The position numbers were made by a program, and so were the translations under genes. Positions 7,613-15,693 of a DNA stretch of 51,329 bases are shown one piece after another (the stretch's first letter is position 1; each line of letters opens with the position of its first letter). The stretch spans positions 1 to 51,329 of the forward strand of contig DASYGT010000041.1 of assembly GCA_035999365.1 (NCBI GenBank), read 5' to 3'. The notes under the pieces were generated by a model, which saw only the letters and a program-made list of their open reading frames with translations, was not told the origin of the DNA and made no database searches. This DNA is from DASYGT01 sp035999365 (GTDB lineage Bacteria > Actinomycetota > Actinomycetes > Mycobacteriales > Jatrophihabitantaceae).

Positions 7613-9319
7613 GTGACTTCGGACGACCCTCGCGCACCCGGCACGCCCCCGGCTCTCGTACCCGGTGCCCTGCGAATCGTCGCGCTGGGCGGCATCAAGG
7701 AAGTCGGCCGCAACATGACGCTCTTCGAGTTCCGGCCGCCGCAAGGGCAGAGCCGATTCCTGATCGTCGACTGCGGCATGCTGCTCGGCAAGACCAACTC
7801 CCCCGGCGTCGACATCACGCTTCCGGACTGGTCGCACTACTCCGATCGGCTGCAGCGCGTCGACGCCGTCGTGCTCACCCACGGCCACGAAGATCACATC
7901 GGTGCGCTGCCCTACCTGCTGCGCGAGCGTTCCGACATCCCCGTCTACGGCTCGCGGCTGACGCTGGCCCTGGTCGCATCCAAACTGGAACAGCACAAGA
8001 TCAAGGCCGACCTGCGGCAGGTGCGCGAAGGCGAGACCACCGAGCTCGAGCCGTGGCGTCTGGAGTACTACGCGGTAAACCATTCCATCCCGGACGCGCT
8101 CGCGATCGCGATCACCGTCGGGAAGAACACGGTGCTGCACACCGGTGACTTCAAGATGGACCAGACGCCGCTCGACGGCAGGCTCACCGACCTGCCCGGC
8201 TTCTCGCGGCTCGGTGATCGCGGCGTGGACCTGCTGCTCTCCGATTCCACGAACGCGGAGGTTCCGGGATTCATCCCGTCCGAGAGGGACGTCGGGCGGG
8301 TCGTCGGCGATGTCATCCTCAAGGCGCAGGGCCGGGTGATCGTCGCGTGCTTCGCCTCCCACGTACACCGCGTGCAGCAGGTTCTCGACGCTGCTGTCGA
8401 GTGTGAGCGCCACGTAGCGCTCGTCGGCCGATCGATGGTGCGCAACATGCAGATCGCACGAGAGCTCGGGTTGCTGCGCGTGCCCGACGGCGTGCTCATC
8501 GACCTCAAGGTGGCCGAGGAGCTGCCGTCGCGGCGCGTCCTGCTCATCTCGACGGGCTCGCAGGGCGAACCGTTGTCGGCACTGTCGCGGATGGCCAACC
8601 GCGAGCACCCGACGATCCGCATCGCCCCCGACGACACCATCCTGCTCGCCTCGTCGCTCATCCCCGGCAACGAGACGTCCGTGGGCCAAGTGATCAACGG
8701 ACTGTCCCGGCTCGGCGCGACCGTCGTGCACAAGTCGATGGCACTCGTACACGTGTCGGGGCATGCTCCGGCCGGTGAGCTGCGCTACCTGATCAATGCA
8801 GTACGACCGAAGAATCACATGCCGGTGCACGGCGAGTGGCGCCACCTGCGCGCACACGCGGCGATCGCACGGTCGACGGGCATTCCTGACTCACGGATCA
8901 TGCTCGCCCCAGACGGCACTGTCGTCGATCTGCTCGACGGTGTCGCATCCGTGGTCGGTCACGTGCCCGTCGGCTATGTGTACGTCGACGGCCTGGAGGT
9001 CGGCGACATCGGCGACTCGACGCTCAAGGACCGTCGGATTCTGGGGCAGGAGGGATTCCTGTCGATCCTCGTCGCGGTCGACTTCGAGGCAGGCAAGGTC
9101 GTGTTCGGCCCGGACATCACGGCGCGCGGTTTCACCGATGATCCCGCCGGACTAGACCCCATTCGCGCCGAGCTCATCCAGACCGTCGAGCAGTCGGTCG
9201 CCGATGGTGTGCGCGATGTCGACGCGTTGGCGCACATCGTCCGTCGCACGGTCGGCCGATGGGTCGACCGCACCTATCGGCGTCGGCCGATGCTGGTGCC
9301 GATGGTCATCGAGGTCTGA
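7613..9319 (+). CDS. rnj: Ribonuclease J
   Basis: 568 residues. Metallo-beta-lactamase/beta-CASP ribonuclease with 5'-exo and endo activity in mRNA turnover and rRNA processing. After a short Pro-rich start the fold begins at ALRIVALGGIKEVGRNMT; the metal site is LTHGHEDHIGALPYLL, followed by VNHSIPDALAIAI, HTGDFKMD and SDSTNAEVPGF. beta-CASP residues follow (STGSQGEPLSAL, HVSGHAPAGELRYLI, MPVHGEWRHL), then a C-terminal domain. GTG start with TAGCCT 6 nt upstream suggests a leaderless message. A strong hairpin follows the stop. Length and motifs are typical for actinobacterial RNase J. Confidence 0.97.
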   Translation: MTSDDPRAPGTPPALVPGALRIVALGGIKEVGRNMTLFEFRPPQGQSRFLIVDCGMLLGKTNSPGVDITLPDWSHYSDRLQRVDAVVLTHGHEDHIGALPYLLRERSDIPVYGSRLTLALVASKLEQHKIKADLRQVREGETTELEPWRLEYYAVNHSIPDALAIAITVGKNTVLHTGDFKMDQTPLDGRLTDLPGFSRLGDRGVDLLLSDSTNAEVPGFIPSERDVGRVVGDVILKAQGRVIVACFASHVHRVQQVLDAAVECERHVALVGRSMVRNMQIARELGLLRVPDGVLIDLKVAEELPSRRVLLISTGSQGEPLSALSRMANREHPTIRIAPDDTILLASSLIPGNETSVGQVINGLSRLGATVVHKSMALVHVSGHAPAGELRYLINAVRPKNHMPVHGEWRHLRAHAAIARSTGIPDSRIMLAPDGTVVDLLDGVASVVGHVPVGYVYVDGLEVGDIGDSTLKDRRILGQEGFLSILVAVDFEAGKVVFGPDITARGFTDDPAGLDPIRAELIQTVEQSVADGVRDVDALAHIVRRTVGRWVDRTYRRRPMLVPMVIEV

Positions 9320-9335
9320 GGGCTGCAGGCACGAA

Positions 9336-9366
9336 ACAGCGCCCTGTCCGACGGACAGGGCGCTGT
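9336..9366. terminator. Bidirectional hairpin terminator between rnj and the DUF6458 gene
   Basis: Perfect 14-bp stem (ACAGCGCCCTGTCC, 3-nt loop, GGACAGGGCGCTGT) located 16 bp after the rnj stop and 19 bp before the end of the convergent DUF6458 gene. No U tract on either side, as is usual in actinobacteria. Confidence 0.85.
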
Positions 9367-9385
9367 CGAGAATTTCAGGACGTGT

Positions 9386-9637
9386 CTAGTATGGGGCGAC
9401 CGTGTCGTTCGGCGCGACGTAAGTCGTGCCTCGGGCACCTGCGGGTCCGTGTTCGATCACATCGGTACGGCGGCGCGTCGAGAGCATCACCGCGGTGATC
9501 AGAAGTCCGAGCGCACCGACGATCATCAGGATGACGCCTGCAGTACCGACGTTGAACCCGTGCGTGTTCTGGGTGTGCACCGCGAACTTCAGGATCGCGC
9601 CGACCGCGATCAGGAACAGGCTCGCTCCGATCCTCAT
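9386..9637 (-). CDS. DUF6458 family small membrane protein
   Basis: 83 residues. Two hydrophobic segments (MRIGASLFLIAVGAILKFAV and VGTAGVILMIVGALGLLITA) joined by a short polar loop with NTHGFN, then a cytoplasmic-looking tail (STRRRTDVIEH) ending APNDTVAPY. The pattern matches a common actinobacterial small membrane family of unknown function. An AAGGAG ribosome site precedes the ATG, so unlike several neighbours it is leadered. It diverges from map with about 130 bp between. Confidence 0.8.
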   Translation of the reverse strand: MRIGASLFLIAVGAILKFAVHTQNTHGFNVGTAGVILMIVGALGLLITAVMLSTRRRTDVIEHGPAGARGTTYVAPNDTVAPY

Positions 9638-9768
9638 GGCAGTTCTCCTTCTGTTCAGAGCGGGACGCGGCAGGACCGCCGCCTCCTCGCTGGCAACTGT
9701 TGGCTTACCCGCCAGCGGCCGGTCCTAATCACCGATCTCACACATGTGACGGGTGACAAGATGGGCCC

Positions 9769-10647
9769 ATGCAGGTGGCCAGCCCCATTCGTCCCGGTGT
9801 GATCAGTCCGCGGCGGCCCGTCCCTGCCGAAATCGCGCGCCCCCACTATGTCGACGCGCCCTCCGGAGTCCCCGCCGACCACGACGACCCGGTCGTCAAG
9901 GATGCGGACACGATCGCCCGCATGCGGGTTGCGGGTGGCATCGCCGCAGACGCGCTCGCCGAGGTCGGGCGGCACGTCGCGCCGGGCATCACGACCGACG
10001 AACTCGACCGCGTCGGCCACGAGTACCTGATCGGCCGCGGCGCCTACCCCTCGACACTGGGCTACAAGGGATACCGCAAGTCACTCTGCACGTCGGTGAA
10101 CGAAGTGATCTGCCACGGCATCCCCGATTCCCGCCCGCTCGAAGACGGCGACATCGTCAAGGTCGACATCACCGCCTACATCGGCGGCGTGCACGGTGAC
10201 ACCTGCGCGACCTTCTACGCCGGCGACGTCGACCCCGCGGTTCGGGATCTGGGCGAACGCACCCGCGACGCGATGAACCGTGGCATCGCTGCGGTGCGCC
10301 CGGGCCGCCCGATCAGCGTCATCGGCCGGGTGATCGAGTCGTACGCGCGCCGCTTCGGGTACGGAGTAGTCCGGGACTACACAGGACATGGCGTCGGACA
10401 GTCGTTCCACACTCGACCGACGATCTTGCACTACGACGAACCACGAGCCACGACGATTCTCGAGCCGGGAATGACATTCACCATCGAGCCGATGCTCACG
10501 CTCGGGACTTATGACTGGGTCATGTGGGACGACGAATGGACAGTCCTCACCGCTGACTCGTCGTGGTCAGCCCAATGGGAACACACGATCGTCGTCACCG
10601 ACGACGGCGCAGAGATCCTGACGATGCCGGACGCGCCTCAGCCCTGA
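9769..10647 (+). CDS. map: Methionine aminopeptidase, type I
   Basis: 292 residues. Metalloprotease removing N-terminal Met from nascent proteins. The catalytic domain starts near residue 45 (DADTIARMRVAGGIAADAL); metal-site segments are VNEVICHGIPD, VKVDITAYIGGVHGDTC, YTGHGVGQSFH and TFTIEPMLTLG, ending EHTIVVTDDGAEIL. The ~40-residue N-terminal extension with ISPRRPVPAEI is like the longer actinobacterial MetAP with its polyproline/SH3-binding-type segment. No clear Shine-Dalgarno; CAAGAT lies 6 nt before the ATG, a weak leaderless -10. It converges with the RNA methyltransferase gene, overlapping by 10 bp. Confidence 0.96.
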   Translation: MQVASPIRPGVISPRRPVPAEIARPHYVDAPSGVPADHDDPVVKDADTIARMRVAGGIAADALAEVGRHVAPGITTDELDRVGHEYLIGRGAYPSTLGYKGYRKSLCTSVNEVICHGIPDSRPLEDGDIVKVDITAYIGGVHGDTCATFYAGDVDPAVRDLGERTRDAMNRGIAAVRPGRPISVIGRVIESYARRFGYGVVRDYTGHGVGQSFHTRPTILHYDEPRATTILEPGMTFTIEPMLTLGTYDWVMWDDEWTVLTADSSWSAQWEHTIVVTDDGAEILTMPDAPQP

Positions 10648-11258
10648 GTCAGCGTCCCTGCATACGGCGGCGGAGCGTGCTCGCGGATCCAGGCATGCAT
10701 CGCGATTCCGGCGGCCACACCGGCGTTCATCGAGCGCGTCGAGCCGTACTGCGCGATCGAGCACACGACCGTTGCCACTTCCCGCGCCTGCGGCGACAGC
10801 CCCGCGCCCTCCTGGCCGAACAAGAACAGTGCGTTGCGCGGCAAGGGTGTCGATTCGATCGGTGTGGCCCCGGGCAGATTGTCGACGGCCACGATCGTGT
10901 AGCCGTGCTCGCGCGAGTATTCGGCGAGCGCGTCCGCCGACGGCACGTATTCGATGTGCTGGTAGCGATCGGTGACCATCGCGCCGCGCCGATTCCACCG
11001 CCGCTTTCCGACGATGAGCACCTCACGCGCAAGGAAGGCGTTGGCCGTGCGGACGACCGTGCCGATGTTCAGGTCGTGCTGCCAGTTCTCGATCGCGACC
11101 GCAAAGGCGTGCCTACGGGTGTCCAGATCGGCAACGATCGCCTCGACCCGCCAGTAGCGATAGCTGTCGACGACGTTGCGGCGATCACCCCGCTCGAGCA
11201 GCTCGGGGTCCAACCGCGGGTCGTCCGGCCAGGGTTGCGGATGCGGCCCGACCCCCAC
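10638..11258 (-). CDS. SpoU/TrmH family RNA 2'-O-methyltransferase
   Basis: 206 residues. SPOUT-class AdoMet-dependent methyltransferase. Motif 1 NWQHDLNIGTVVRTANAF, motif 2 LFLFGQEGAGLS and motif 3 YGSTRSMNAGVAAGIAM are all present and form the knotted AdoMet site. No extra RNA-binding N-domain such as L30e is seen, so the tRNA or rRNA target cannot be told. It lies 35 bp downstream of pyrE and probably in the same transcript. The start is uncertain: the GTG at 11258 is used; an in-frame CTG further upstream would add about a dozen residues. Confidence 0.88.
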   Translation of the reverse strand: MGVGPHPQPWPDDPRLDPELLERGDRRNVVDSYRYWRVEAIVADLDTRRHAFAVAIENWQHDLNIGTVVRTANAFLAREVLIVGKRRWNRRGAMVTDRYQHIEYVPSADALAEYSREHGYTIVAVDNLPGATPIESTPLPRNALFLFGQEGAGLSPQAREVATVVCSIAQYGSTRSMNAGVAAGIAMHAWIREHAPPPYAGTLTQG

Positions 11259-11293
11259 ATCGAGGTCAGGCGTCGCGTCGCCCGGGGGGTCCG

Positions 11294-11821
11294 TCAGGAC
11301 AGCCCCAGATCAGCGAGGGAGAACGCGGATCGGTATTCGTGCCCAGCGGCCTCGATCGCTTCGCGCGCGCCGCGATCGACGATCACGGCGACCCCGACGA
11401 CTTGGGCGCCGGCGTCCTGCAAGGCCTCGATCGCGGTCAGTGGGCTGCCGCCCGTGGTCGACACGTCCTCGACGACCAGCACACGGCGTCCGGCAACGTC
11501 AGGCCCCTCGACGCGTCGCTGCATACCGTGCTTCTTCTCCTCCTTGCGCACGACGAAAGCGTCGACGGCGCCGGCGGAGGCATGCATCATCGCCGTGGCC
11601 ACCGGGTCCGCGCCGAGTGTCAGACCACCTACGGCCGCGTAGTCCCAATCGGCCGTGACCTCGCGCAACACCCGCCCGACGAGGGGGGCGGCCGTGCGAT
11701 GCAGCGTGATCCGCCGCAGATCGATGTAATAGTCGGCCTCGCGACCGGAGGAGAGGGTAACCCGGCCGTGCACGACGGCTAGGTCCTTGATCAGCTGCAG
11801 CAGCTCGTCACGATCGCTCAC
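11294..11821 (-). CDS. pyrE: Orotate phosphoribosyltransferase
   Basis: 175 residues from the GTG at 11821 (VSDRDELLQLIKDLAVVHGR). Adds PRPP-derived ribose phosphate to orotate, giving OMP in pyrimidine synthesis. The SGREADYYIDLR segment, YAAVGGLTLGADPVA, the RKEEKKHGMQRRVEG flexible loop and the PRPP motif VLVVEDVSTTGGS are diagnostic. Much longer in-frame extension upstream is rejected since it overlaps the SDR gene antiframe and has no family similarity. TAGGGT lies 8 nt before the GTG, so it may be transcribed separately although it follows the SDR gene by 28 bp. Confidence 0.95.
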   Translation of the reverse strand: MSDRDELLQLIKDLAVVHGRVTLSSGREADYYIDLRRITLHRTAAPLVGRVLREVTADWDYAAVGGLTLGADPVATAMMHASAGAVDAFVVRKEEKKHGMQRRVEGPDVAGRRVLVVEDVSTTGGSPLTAIEALQDAGAQVVGVAVIVDRGAREAIEAAGHEYRSAFSLADLGLS

Positions 11822-11849
11822 GAGCAGCCACCCTATCCGGGCGGCCGGA

Positions 11850-12617
11850 TCAGAACGCGCGTCGTGCCATGATCTTGCGCAGCAGGGGCCGCGGCACCGA
11901 GCGTGTCGCCGCGACGAGCGTCTTGTACTGGCGACTGGGCACGCTGATCGGCTTGCCCTTCGCCGCATCGGCGAGCCCCTCCGACACGACTGTCGCCGCG
12001 TCGAGCCACATCCGTTCCGGCACGTGAGACATGTCGGCCTTGGCGCGCTCGTGGAACTCGGTGTGGGTGAACCCCGGGCACACCGCCGTAACCGTGACAC
12101 CGGTTCCGGCCAGCTGCACCGACAGCGCTTCGCTGAACATCGTCACCCAGGCCTTGCTCGCCGAATAGGTCGCGTTGCCGCCACGTGGGACGAACCCGGC
12201 CACGGACGAGATGTTGATGATCTGCCCGCTGCCGCGCTCTTGCATCGCCCGCACGGCCGCGTGGGTCACCCGCAGCACCGCCCGCACGTTCAGATCGAGC
12301 TGGCGCTCTTCATCAGCAATCTCGGCGTCGCCGAACTTCTTGTACATCCCGAAGCCTGCGTTGTTGACGACAATCTCGACGGGGCGTCCCCGGTCTGCGA
12401 CGCGAGCCGCGACGGCCGCACAGCCGACGTCGGTACACAGGTCGGCCGGCAGTACCTCGACATCGACGCCGAACTGCTCGGACAGGGCGATGCTCGTCGA
12501 TTCCAATCGCGCCTCGTCACGCGCAACGAGCACGAGGTCGTGCCCGTCGGCGGCAAGCTGGCGGGCGAATTCGGCGCCGAGCCCCGCCGTCGCCCCGGTG
12601 ACGAGAGCCGTGGTCAT
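11850..12617 (-). CDS. Short-chain dehydrogenase/reductase
   Basis: 255 residues. Classical SDR with NAD(P) site TGATAGLG (residues 8-15), NNAG (85-88), Asn110, Ser137/138 and the catalytic Tyr151-x3-Lys155 (YSASK). The VARDEARLE segment at the end of beta 2 has an Arg, which favours NADP(H). The substrate cannot be inferred. The ATG shares its A with the stop of the upstream gene (TGATG), so it is coupled to that membrane-protein gene. pyrE follows. The same three-gene neighbourhood occurs in other actinobacteria, but no joint role is known. Confidence 0.92.
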   Translation of the reverse strand: MTTALVTGATAGLGAEFARQLAADGHDLVLVARDEARLESTSIALSEQFGVDVEVLPADLCTDVGCAAVAARVADRGRPVEIVVNNAGFGMYKKFGDAEIADEERQLDLNVRAVLRVTHAAVRAMQERGSGQIINISSVAGFVPRGGNATYSASKAWVTMFSEALSVQLAGTGVTVTAVCPGFTHTEFHERAKADMSHVPERMWLDAATVVSEGLADAAKGKPISVPSRQYKTLVAATRSVPRPLLRKIMARRAF

Positions 12618-13474
12618 CAGGCGTCCGTGCGCCGGGACTTGCTTGCCTTCGCCCGGCTGCGCGCAAGCGATGCGCCCCGCGCGATCGCGTCGGCATCGTT
12701 GCGCGACTTCGCCCGCGACGGGGGCCGGTGTTCGCCTCGGTTCGGGTTGGTACGCATCCCCGGGGCCCGCTCATCAGCCGGGCGGGGCGGTCGCGGCCGG
12801 AACAGGCTGCCCACACCAGGACGCGAGCCGAGCGGATTGGGGATGCGTGGCGAACGGAGGTCGAAATAGCGCTGCGTTTCGCGCAGGAACAGTCCGGCGA
12901 TCGCCACGATCGATGCGAGTGCGCCCAGGACGGCGACAACGCGCGGTGTCGCCGGGCCGCCGGAGAACAACGCCACGATCGACAGGGGGCTCGCAGAGAA
13001 ACCGAGCATCGCCGAGATGATCGTGACCGCGACGTAAATGGTGCGCGACGAGCGGACGCCCTTGCGAATGCGCGGGAGGAGGATCGCGATCACCAGGCCG
13101 ATGACCACGGTGATGATGAGCGTCGACCGTTGGATCGCGTGCACGGTCTTGTCGACGTCGAGGCAGCCCTTGAGCGGGTGCGCGGGATCGCACAGCACCT
13201 TCGGGGTCTTCAGCTTCTTGTTGCTCTTGATCACCGCGTCGTGCAACTGGCTGGCCAGCGGCCAGGAGAGGACCGCGTAGAGAGCTGCCAGCGCCAACTG
13301 CGCGACGATCGCGGCAAGCGCGATGCGCATGGTCCGGGGCAGCGGGACGGCAGCCGCAGTATCGGGGTCGGTGTTCGAACTGCCCGGCGCGCGGTCGCTC
13401 GCAGGCGTACCGCCGCGCTTGGTCAGGTCGACCGAGCGTTCGGAATCGGGCTCGGGATCGCGAATGTCGGGCAC
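12617..13474 (-). CDS. Four-helix membrane protein of unknown function with basic tail
   Basis: 285 residues. A charged N-terminus of about 45 residues precedes four hydrophobic segments: IALAAIVAQLALAALYAVLS, LIITVVIGLVIAILLP, IYVAVTIISAMLGFSASPLS and VVAVLGALASIVAIAGLFLR. The loop after segment 1 has two Cys (KVLCDPAHPLKGC), possibly an extracytoplasmic disulfide. The C-terminal ~75 residues are strongly basic (RPRPPRPADERAPGMRTNPN, SRAKASKSRRTDA). No family recognised. The GTG start has TAGACT (13481-13486) 6 nt upstream, so it is probably leaderless, and its stop overlaps the SDR start. Confidence 0.8.
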   Translation of the reverse strand: MPDIRDPEPDSERSVDLTKRGGTPASDRAPGSSNTDPDTAAAVPLPRTMRIALAAIVAQLALAALYAVLSWPLASQLHDAVIKSNKKLKTPKVLCDPAHPLKGCLDVDKTVHAIQRSTLIITVVIGLVIAILLPRIRKGVRSSRTIYVAVTIISAMLGFSASPLSIVALFSGGPATPRVVAVLGALASIVAIAGLFLRETQRYFDLRSPRIPNPLGSRPGVGSLFRPRPPRPADERAPGMRTNPNRGEHRPPSRAKSRNDADAIARGASLARSRAKASKSRRTDA

Positions 13475-13480
13475 CGGCGC

Positions 13481-13506
13481 AGTCTACGTGCGAGCGGCGT
13501 TACAGT
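13481..13506. promoter_or_regulatory. Divergent leaderless promoter pair
   Basis: Only 38 bp separate two divergent GTG starts. The minus strand has TAGACT (13486-13481) and the plus strand TACAGT (13501-13506); each lies exactly 6 nt before its start codon. No ribosome site fits on either side. This is a compact back-to-back arrangement of TANNNT promoters. Confidence 0.5.
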
Positions 13507-13512
13507 CGGCGG

Positions 13513-14202
13513 GTGACCACGCCACCGACGGACGAAACGGGCAGCACGGGCGACTCCGACCCCGCCGCGCCAGCAGGCTCCGCCGCGCCAGCCGACCCGG
13601 TGTCGCTGGACAAGCCGCAGGCCGAGCAGCCGAGCTTCGACCCGTACCGGTTCGGTGCACCGGAGCATCCGGTGCCCCCGCAGTACGCCCCGCCTGGCTA
13701 CCAGCCACCCCCGCCGTACCCGCCGACCCCTGACCCGAGCCAGTCCCCGGCCGGCTCCCCCGTTCCGCCGGGGTACGGCCACCCGGCGTATCAGCAGCCG
13801 TATTCGGGGCAGCCGTATTCGGGGCAGCCGGGGCCGTACGCAGGCGGGCCCTACGGGTACCCGCCGCCGGGCTACTCGCAGTACCCGTTGCCGAAGACGG
13901 GCAACGGCAAGGCGACGGCCGCGCTCGTCCTCGGCATCATCTCGATCGTCTTCTTCTGGGCGAGCTTCTTCGACGCGGTCCCCGTCGTGCTCGGGTTGAT
14001 CTTCGGTTTCCTCGGCCTCAACGAGTCCAAGCGCACGGGCAGCGGCCGTGGCTCGGCCATCGCCGGCATCGTGTGCGCGTTCCTCGGTGCCGTACTGGCC
14101 GTCGTGCTCACCGTCGTGATCATCACCCGGCTGCAGACATGCTTCAACAACTACAACAGCGGTTCGTCGGAGTTCAACACCTGCGTGCGCCACCACATCT
14201 GA
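13513..14202 (+). CDS. DUF4190 membrane protein with Pro/Gly/Tyr-rich N-terminus
   Basis: 229 residues. The first ~125 residues are disordered and rich in Pro, Gly, Tyr and Gln, with tandem units such as YSGQPYSGQPGPYAGGP. Two hydrophobic segments follow: KATAALVLGIISIVFFWASF continuing to DAVPVVLGLIFGFLG, and AIAGIVCAFLGAVLAVVLTV, the DUF4190 pattern. A short outer tail contains two Cys. The function of DUF4190 is unknown; low-complexity cytoplasmic tails of this kind often organise protein assemblies. Leaderless GTG start. The gene converges, with 6 bp between, on a second DUF4190-like gene. Confidence 0.82.
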   Translation: MTTPPTDETGSTGDSDPAAPAGSAAPADPVSLDKPQAEQPSFDPYRFGAPEHPVPPQYAPPGYQPPPPYPPTPDPSQSPAGSPVPPGYGHPAYQQPYSGQPYSGQPGPYAGGPYGYPPPGYSQYPLPKTGNGKATAALVLGIISIVFFWASFFDAVPVVLGLIFGFLGLNESKRTGSGRGSAIAGIVCAFLGAVLAVVLTVVIITRLQTCFNNYNSGSSEFNTCVRHHI

Positions 14203-14208
14203 TCCGCC

Positions 14209-14544
14209 TTACAGCGGGAAGAACGTCAGGTGGAACACCGAGGCGAGGACCAGCCAGATGATGCCGTCGAGGATGCCGAGCGAGTAGCCGGCGACGGCAA
14301 GCCGGCGCGTATCGGGGCCGGTGTCGCGGGCGGCGTGCACACCGAGCGCCCCGAAGATGATGGCGAGGGGCGCAAGTACGATCTGCAGCATCACCAACCC
14401 GAGGATCCCGCAGGACACCGAGATGATCGCGAAGACGTTGTACTCGGCCTGCTCGCCGTCGGGACGACTGTTCGGGGCGGGGTCGGCCGGCCGCGGGTAT
14501 GCCCTCGGCGGGTTGTCGTCCGGCTCGGTGGACATGCGCGTCAC
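14209..14544 (-). CDS. DUF4190-like small membrane protein
   Basis: 111 residues. A Pro-rich polar N-terminus (DDNPPRAYPRPADPAPN) precedes two hydrophobic segments (VFAIISVSCGILGLVMLQIV extending into LAPLAIIFGALGVHAARD, and LGILDGIIWLVLASVFHLTF). The alternation of small residues and the central GALGVHAA resemble the DUF4190 unit of the convergent neighbour. The start overlaps the stop of the DUF2752 gene by 4 bp, so they are coupled. Function unknown. Confidence 0.78.
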   Translation of the reverse strand: MTRMSTEPDDNPPRAYPRPADPAPNSRPDGEQAEYNVFAIISVSCGILGLVMLQIVLAPLAIIFGALGVHAARDTGPDTRRLAVAGYSLGILDGIIWLVLASVFHLTFFPL

Positions 14545-14933
14545 GCCGGCCTGAGCGCGGTCGCGAAGGGCAAATTCCTCACCACTGCGAAGCAGATCAT
14601 CACCAGCACGAGCAGCAGGCTGCCGGCACGGCGGCCGATGGGCTGTTCACCGGGCCGACCGGCGACGACCCAGAGTGCAAAAAGGATGGCGATCGGCAAC
14701 GCCGCCACCACGAGCACGTTGTCGTGCACGGCCGCCGTGAACGAGCCCCGCGTCAACGCGTGCACCGCCCGAAGGCCGCCGCACAACGGGCAATCCATGC
14801 CGGTGATCGCGTGGAACGGGCACAGCGGGACGTGGGTGCTGTTCGGGTCGACGACCGCCAGCGCCGCGACAGCCGTGGCAGCCGTGGCGACGGTGCGGGC
14901 GCGCGCCCGGCCGGTGGCGTGGGCGACGGTCAT
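14541..14933 (-). CDS. DUF2752 family membrane protein
   Basis: 130 residues. Hallmark CPFHAITGMDCPLCGGLRAVH with three Cys, followed by HDNVLVVAALPIAILFALWV and a final hydrophobic segment LLLVLVMICFAVVRNLPF. DUF2752 proteins are small membrane proteins of unknown role with a conserved C-P-x-C-G motif that may bind metal or form disulfides. It is probably in an operon with the RDD gene upstream (2 bp apart) and the DUF4190-like gene downstream (4-bp overlap). Confidence 0.85.
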   Translation of the reverse strand: MTVAHATGRARARTVATAATAVAALAVVDPNSTHVPLCPFHAITGMDCPLCGGLRAVHALTRGSFTAAVHDNVLVVAALPIAILFALWVVAGRPGEQPIGRRAGSLLLVLVMICFAVVRNLPFATALRPA

Positions 14934-14935
14934 CG

Positions 14936-15598
14936 CTACTTCGACGGAATGACGACGGCAGTACTGGCCTTGTCGTGCCAGCCCTGGCGGCGGGTGTTGT
15001 CGAAGAACGGCGACCAGTAGCCGATCGTGCAGATCGCGCCCGTGATGCCGAGGACGAACTGACGCAGCATGGCTCGCCCGGGGCCAATCGGTGCACCGGT
15101 GTTCACGTCAACCACGCGAATGCCCGCCGCGCGATGCCCCGGCGTCTGCGTCTTCACGCCGACGAAATACGCCACATAGCCCAGGCTGAGAATCAGGGCG
15201 ACAAGATCGACGGTCAGCGAGGTCGAGAAGTTGTAGGAGTTCGTGCACGACCCGAACGCGTCACAGCTGCGGGAGGAGTGGAACCCGCCGAACAGTGCGC
15301 CCAGGATGATCGTCGGAATCGCGATGATGATGGAGTCCAGAACCAGCCCACCGAGGCGGGCGCCCATTCCGGCGAGCCTGCCGCCGGGCACCGGGGCGGG
15401 TGGGGCGGCATAGCCGTATCCGGGCGGCGGCATGGGCTGACCCGAGTAGCCAGCGGGCGGCTGACCGTAGCGCGGCTGACCGTACGGCTGCTGACCGTAG
15501 GGCGGCGGCTGCGGAGGATATGGCTGCTGACCGTAGGGCGGCGGCTGCGGGTTGGGCTGCTGCCACGGATCGTCAGGACCACTCGGCGGGTTGGTCAT
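14936..15598 (-). CDS. RDD family membrane protein with Pro/Gln/Tyr-rich N-terminus
   Basis: 220 residues. The first ~75 residues are disordered with repeated YGQQPY/YGQP units. The RDD domain begins LAGMGARLGGLVLDSIIIAI (the Arg and the Asp of RDD are present) and has three or four hydrophobic segments, an outer Cys pair (SCDAFGSC), GVKTQTPGHRAAGIRVVD and a terminal WHDKASTAVVI. RDD proteins are of mostly unknown transport-like function. GAGGAGT precedes the ATG. It heads a minus run with DUF2752 and DUF4190-like genes, which share the membrane location and the low-complexity tails. Confidence 0.87.
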   Translation of the reverse strand: MTNPPSGPDDPWQQPNPQPPPYGQQPYPPQPPPYGQQPYGQPRYGQPPAGYSGQPMPPPGYGYAAPPAPVPGGRLAGMGARLGGLVLDSIIIAIPTIILGALFGGFHSSRSCDAFGSCTNSYNFSTSLTVDLVALILSLGYVAYFVGVKTQTPGHRAAGIRVVDVNTGAPIGPGRAMLRQFVLGITGAICTIGYWSPFFDNTRRQGWHDKASTAVVIPSK

Positions 15599-15693
15599 GC
15601 CACTCCTCGGTAGGTCTGTTGTGGTCGCGGTTCGAGACGTTCATGAGAACACGACCCCGCGTCAACGTGGGCGCGGCGGCTCGCATTGTTACC

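Noticed and set aside
7589..8857. Long minus-strand open frame antisense to RNase J
   Set aside because: It is the mirror of a well-conserved gene in GC-rich DNA; only its last 96 codons, beyond rnj, look like a protein.
15430..15560. Repetitive DNA in the RDD gene as a possible minisatellite or CRISPR-like array
   Set aside because: Units are short and in frame, encoding YGQQP-type peptide repeats; no spacers.
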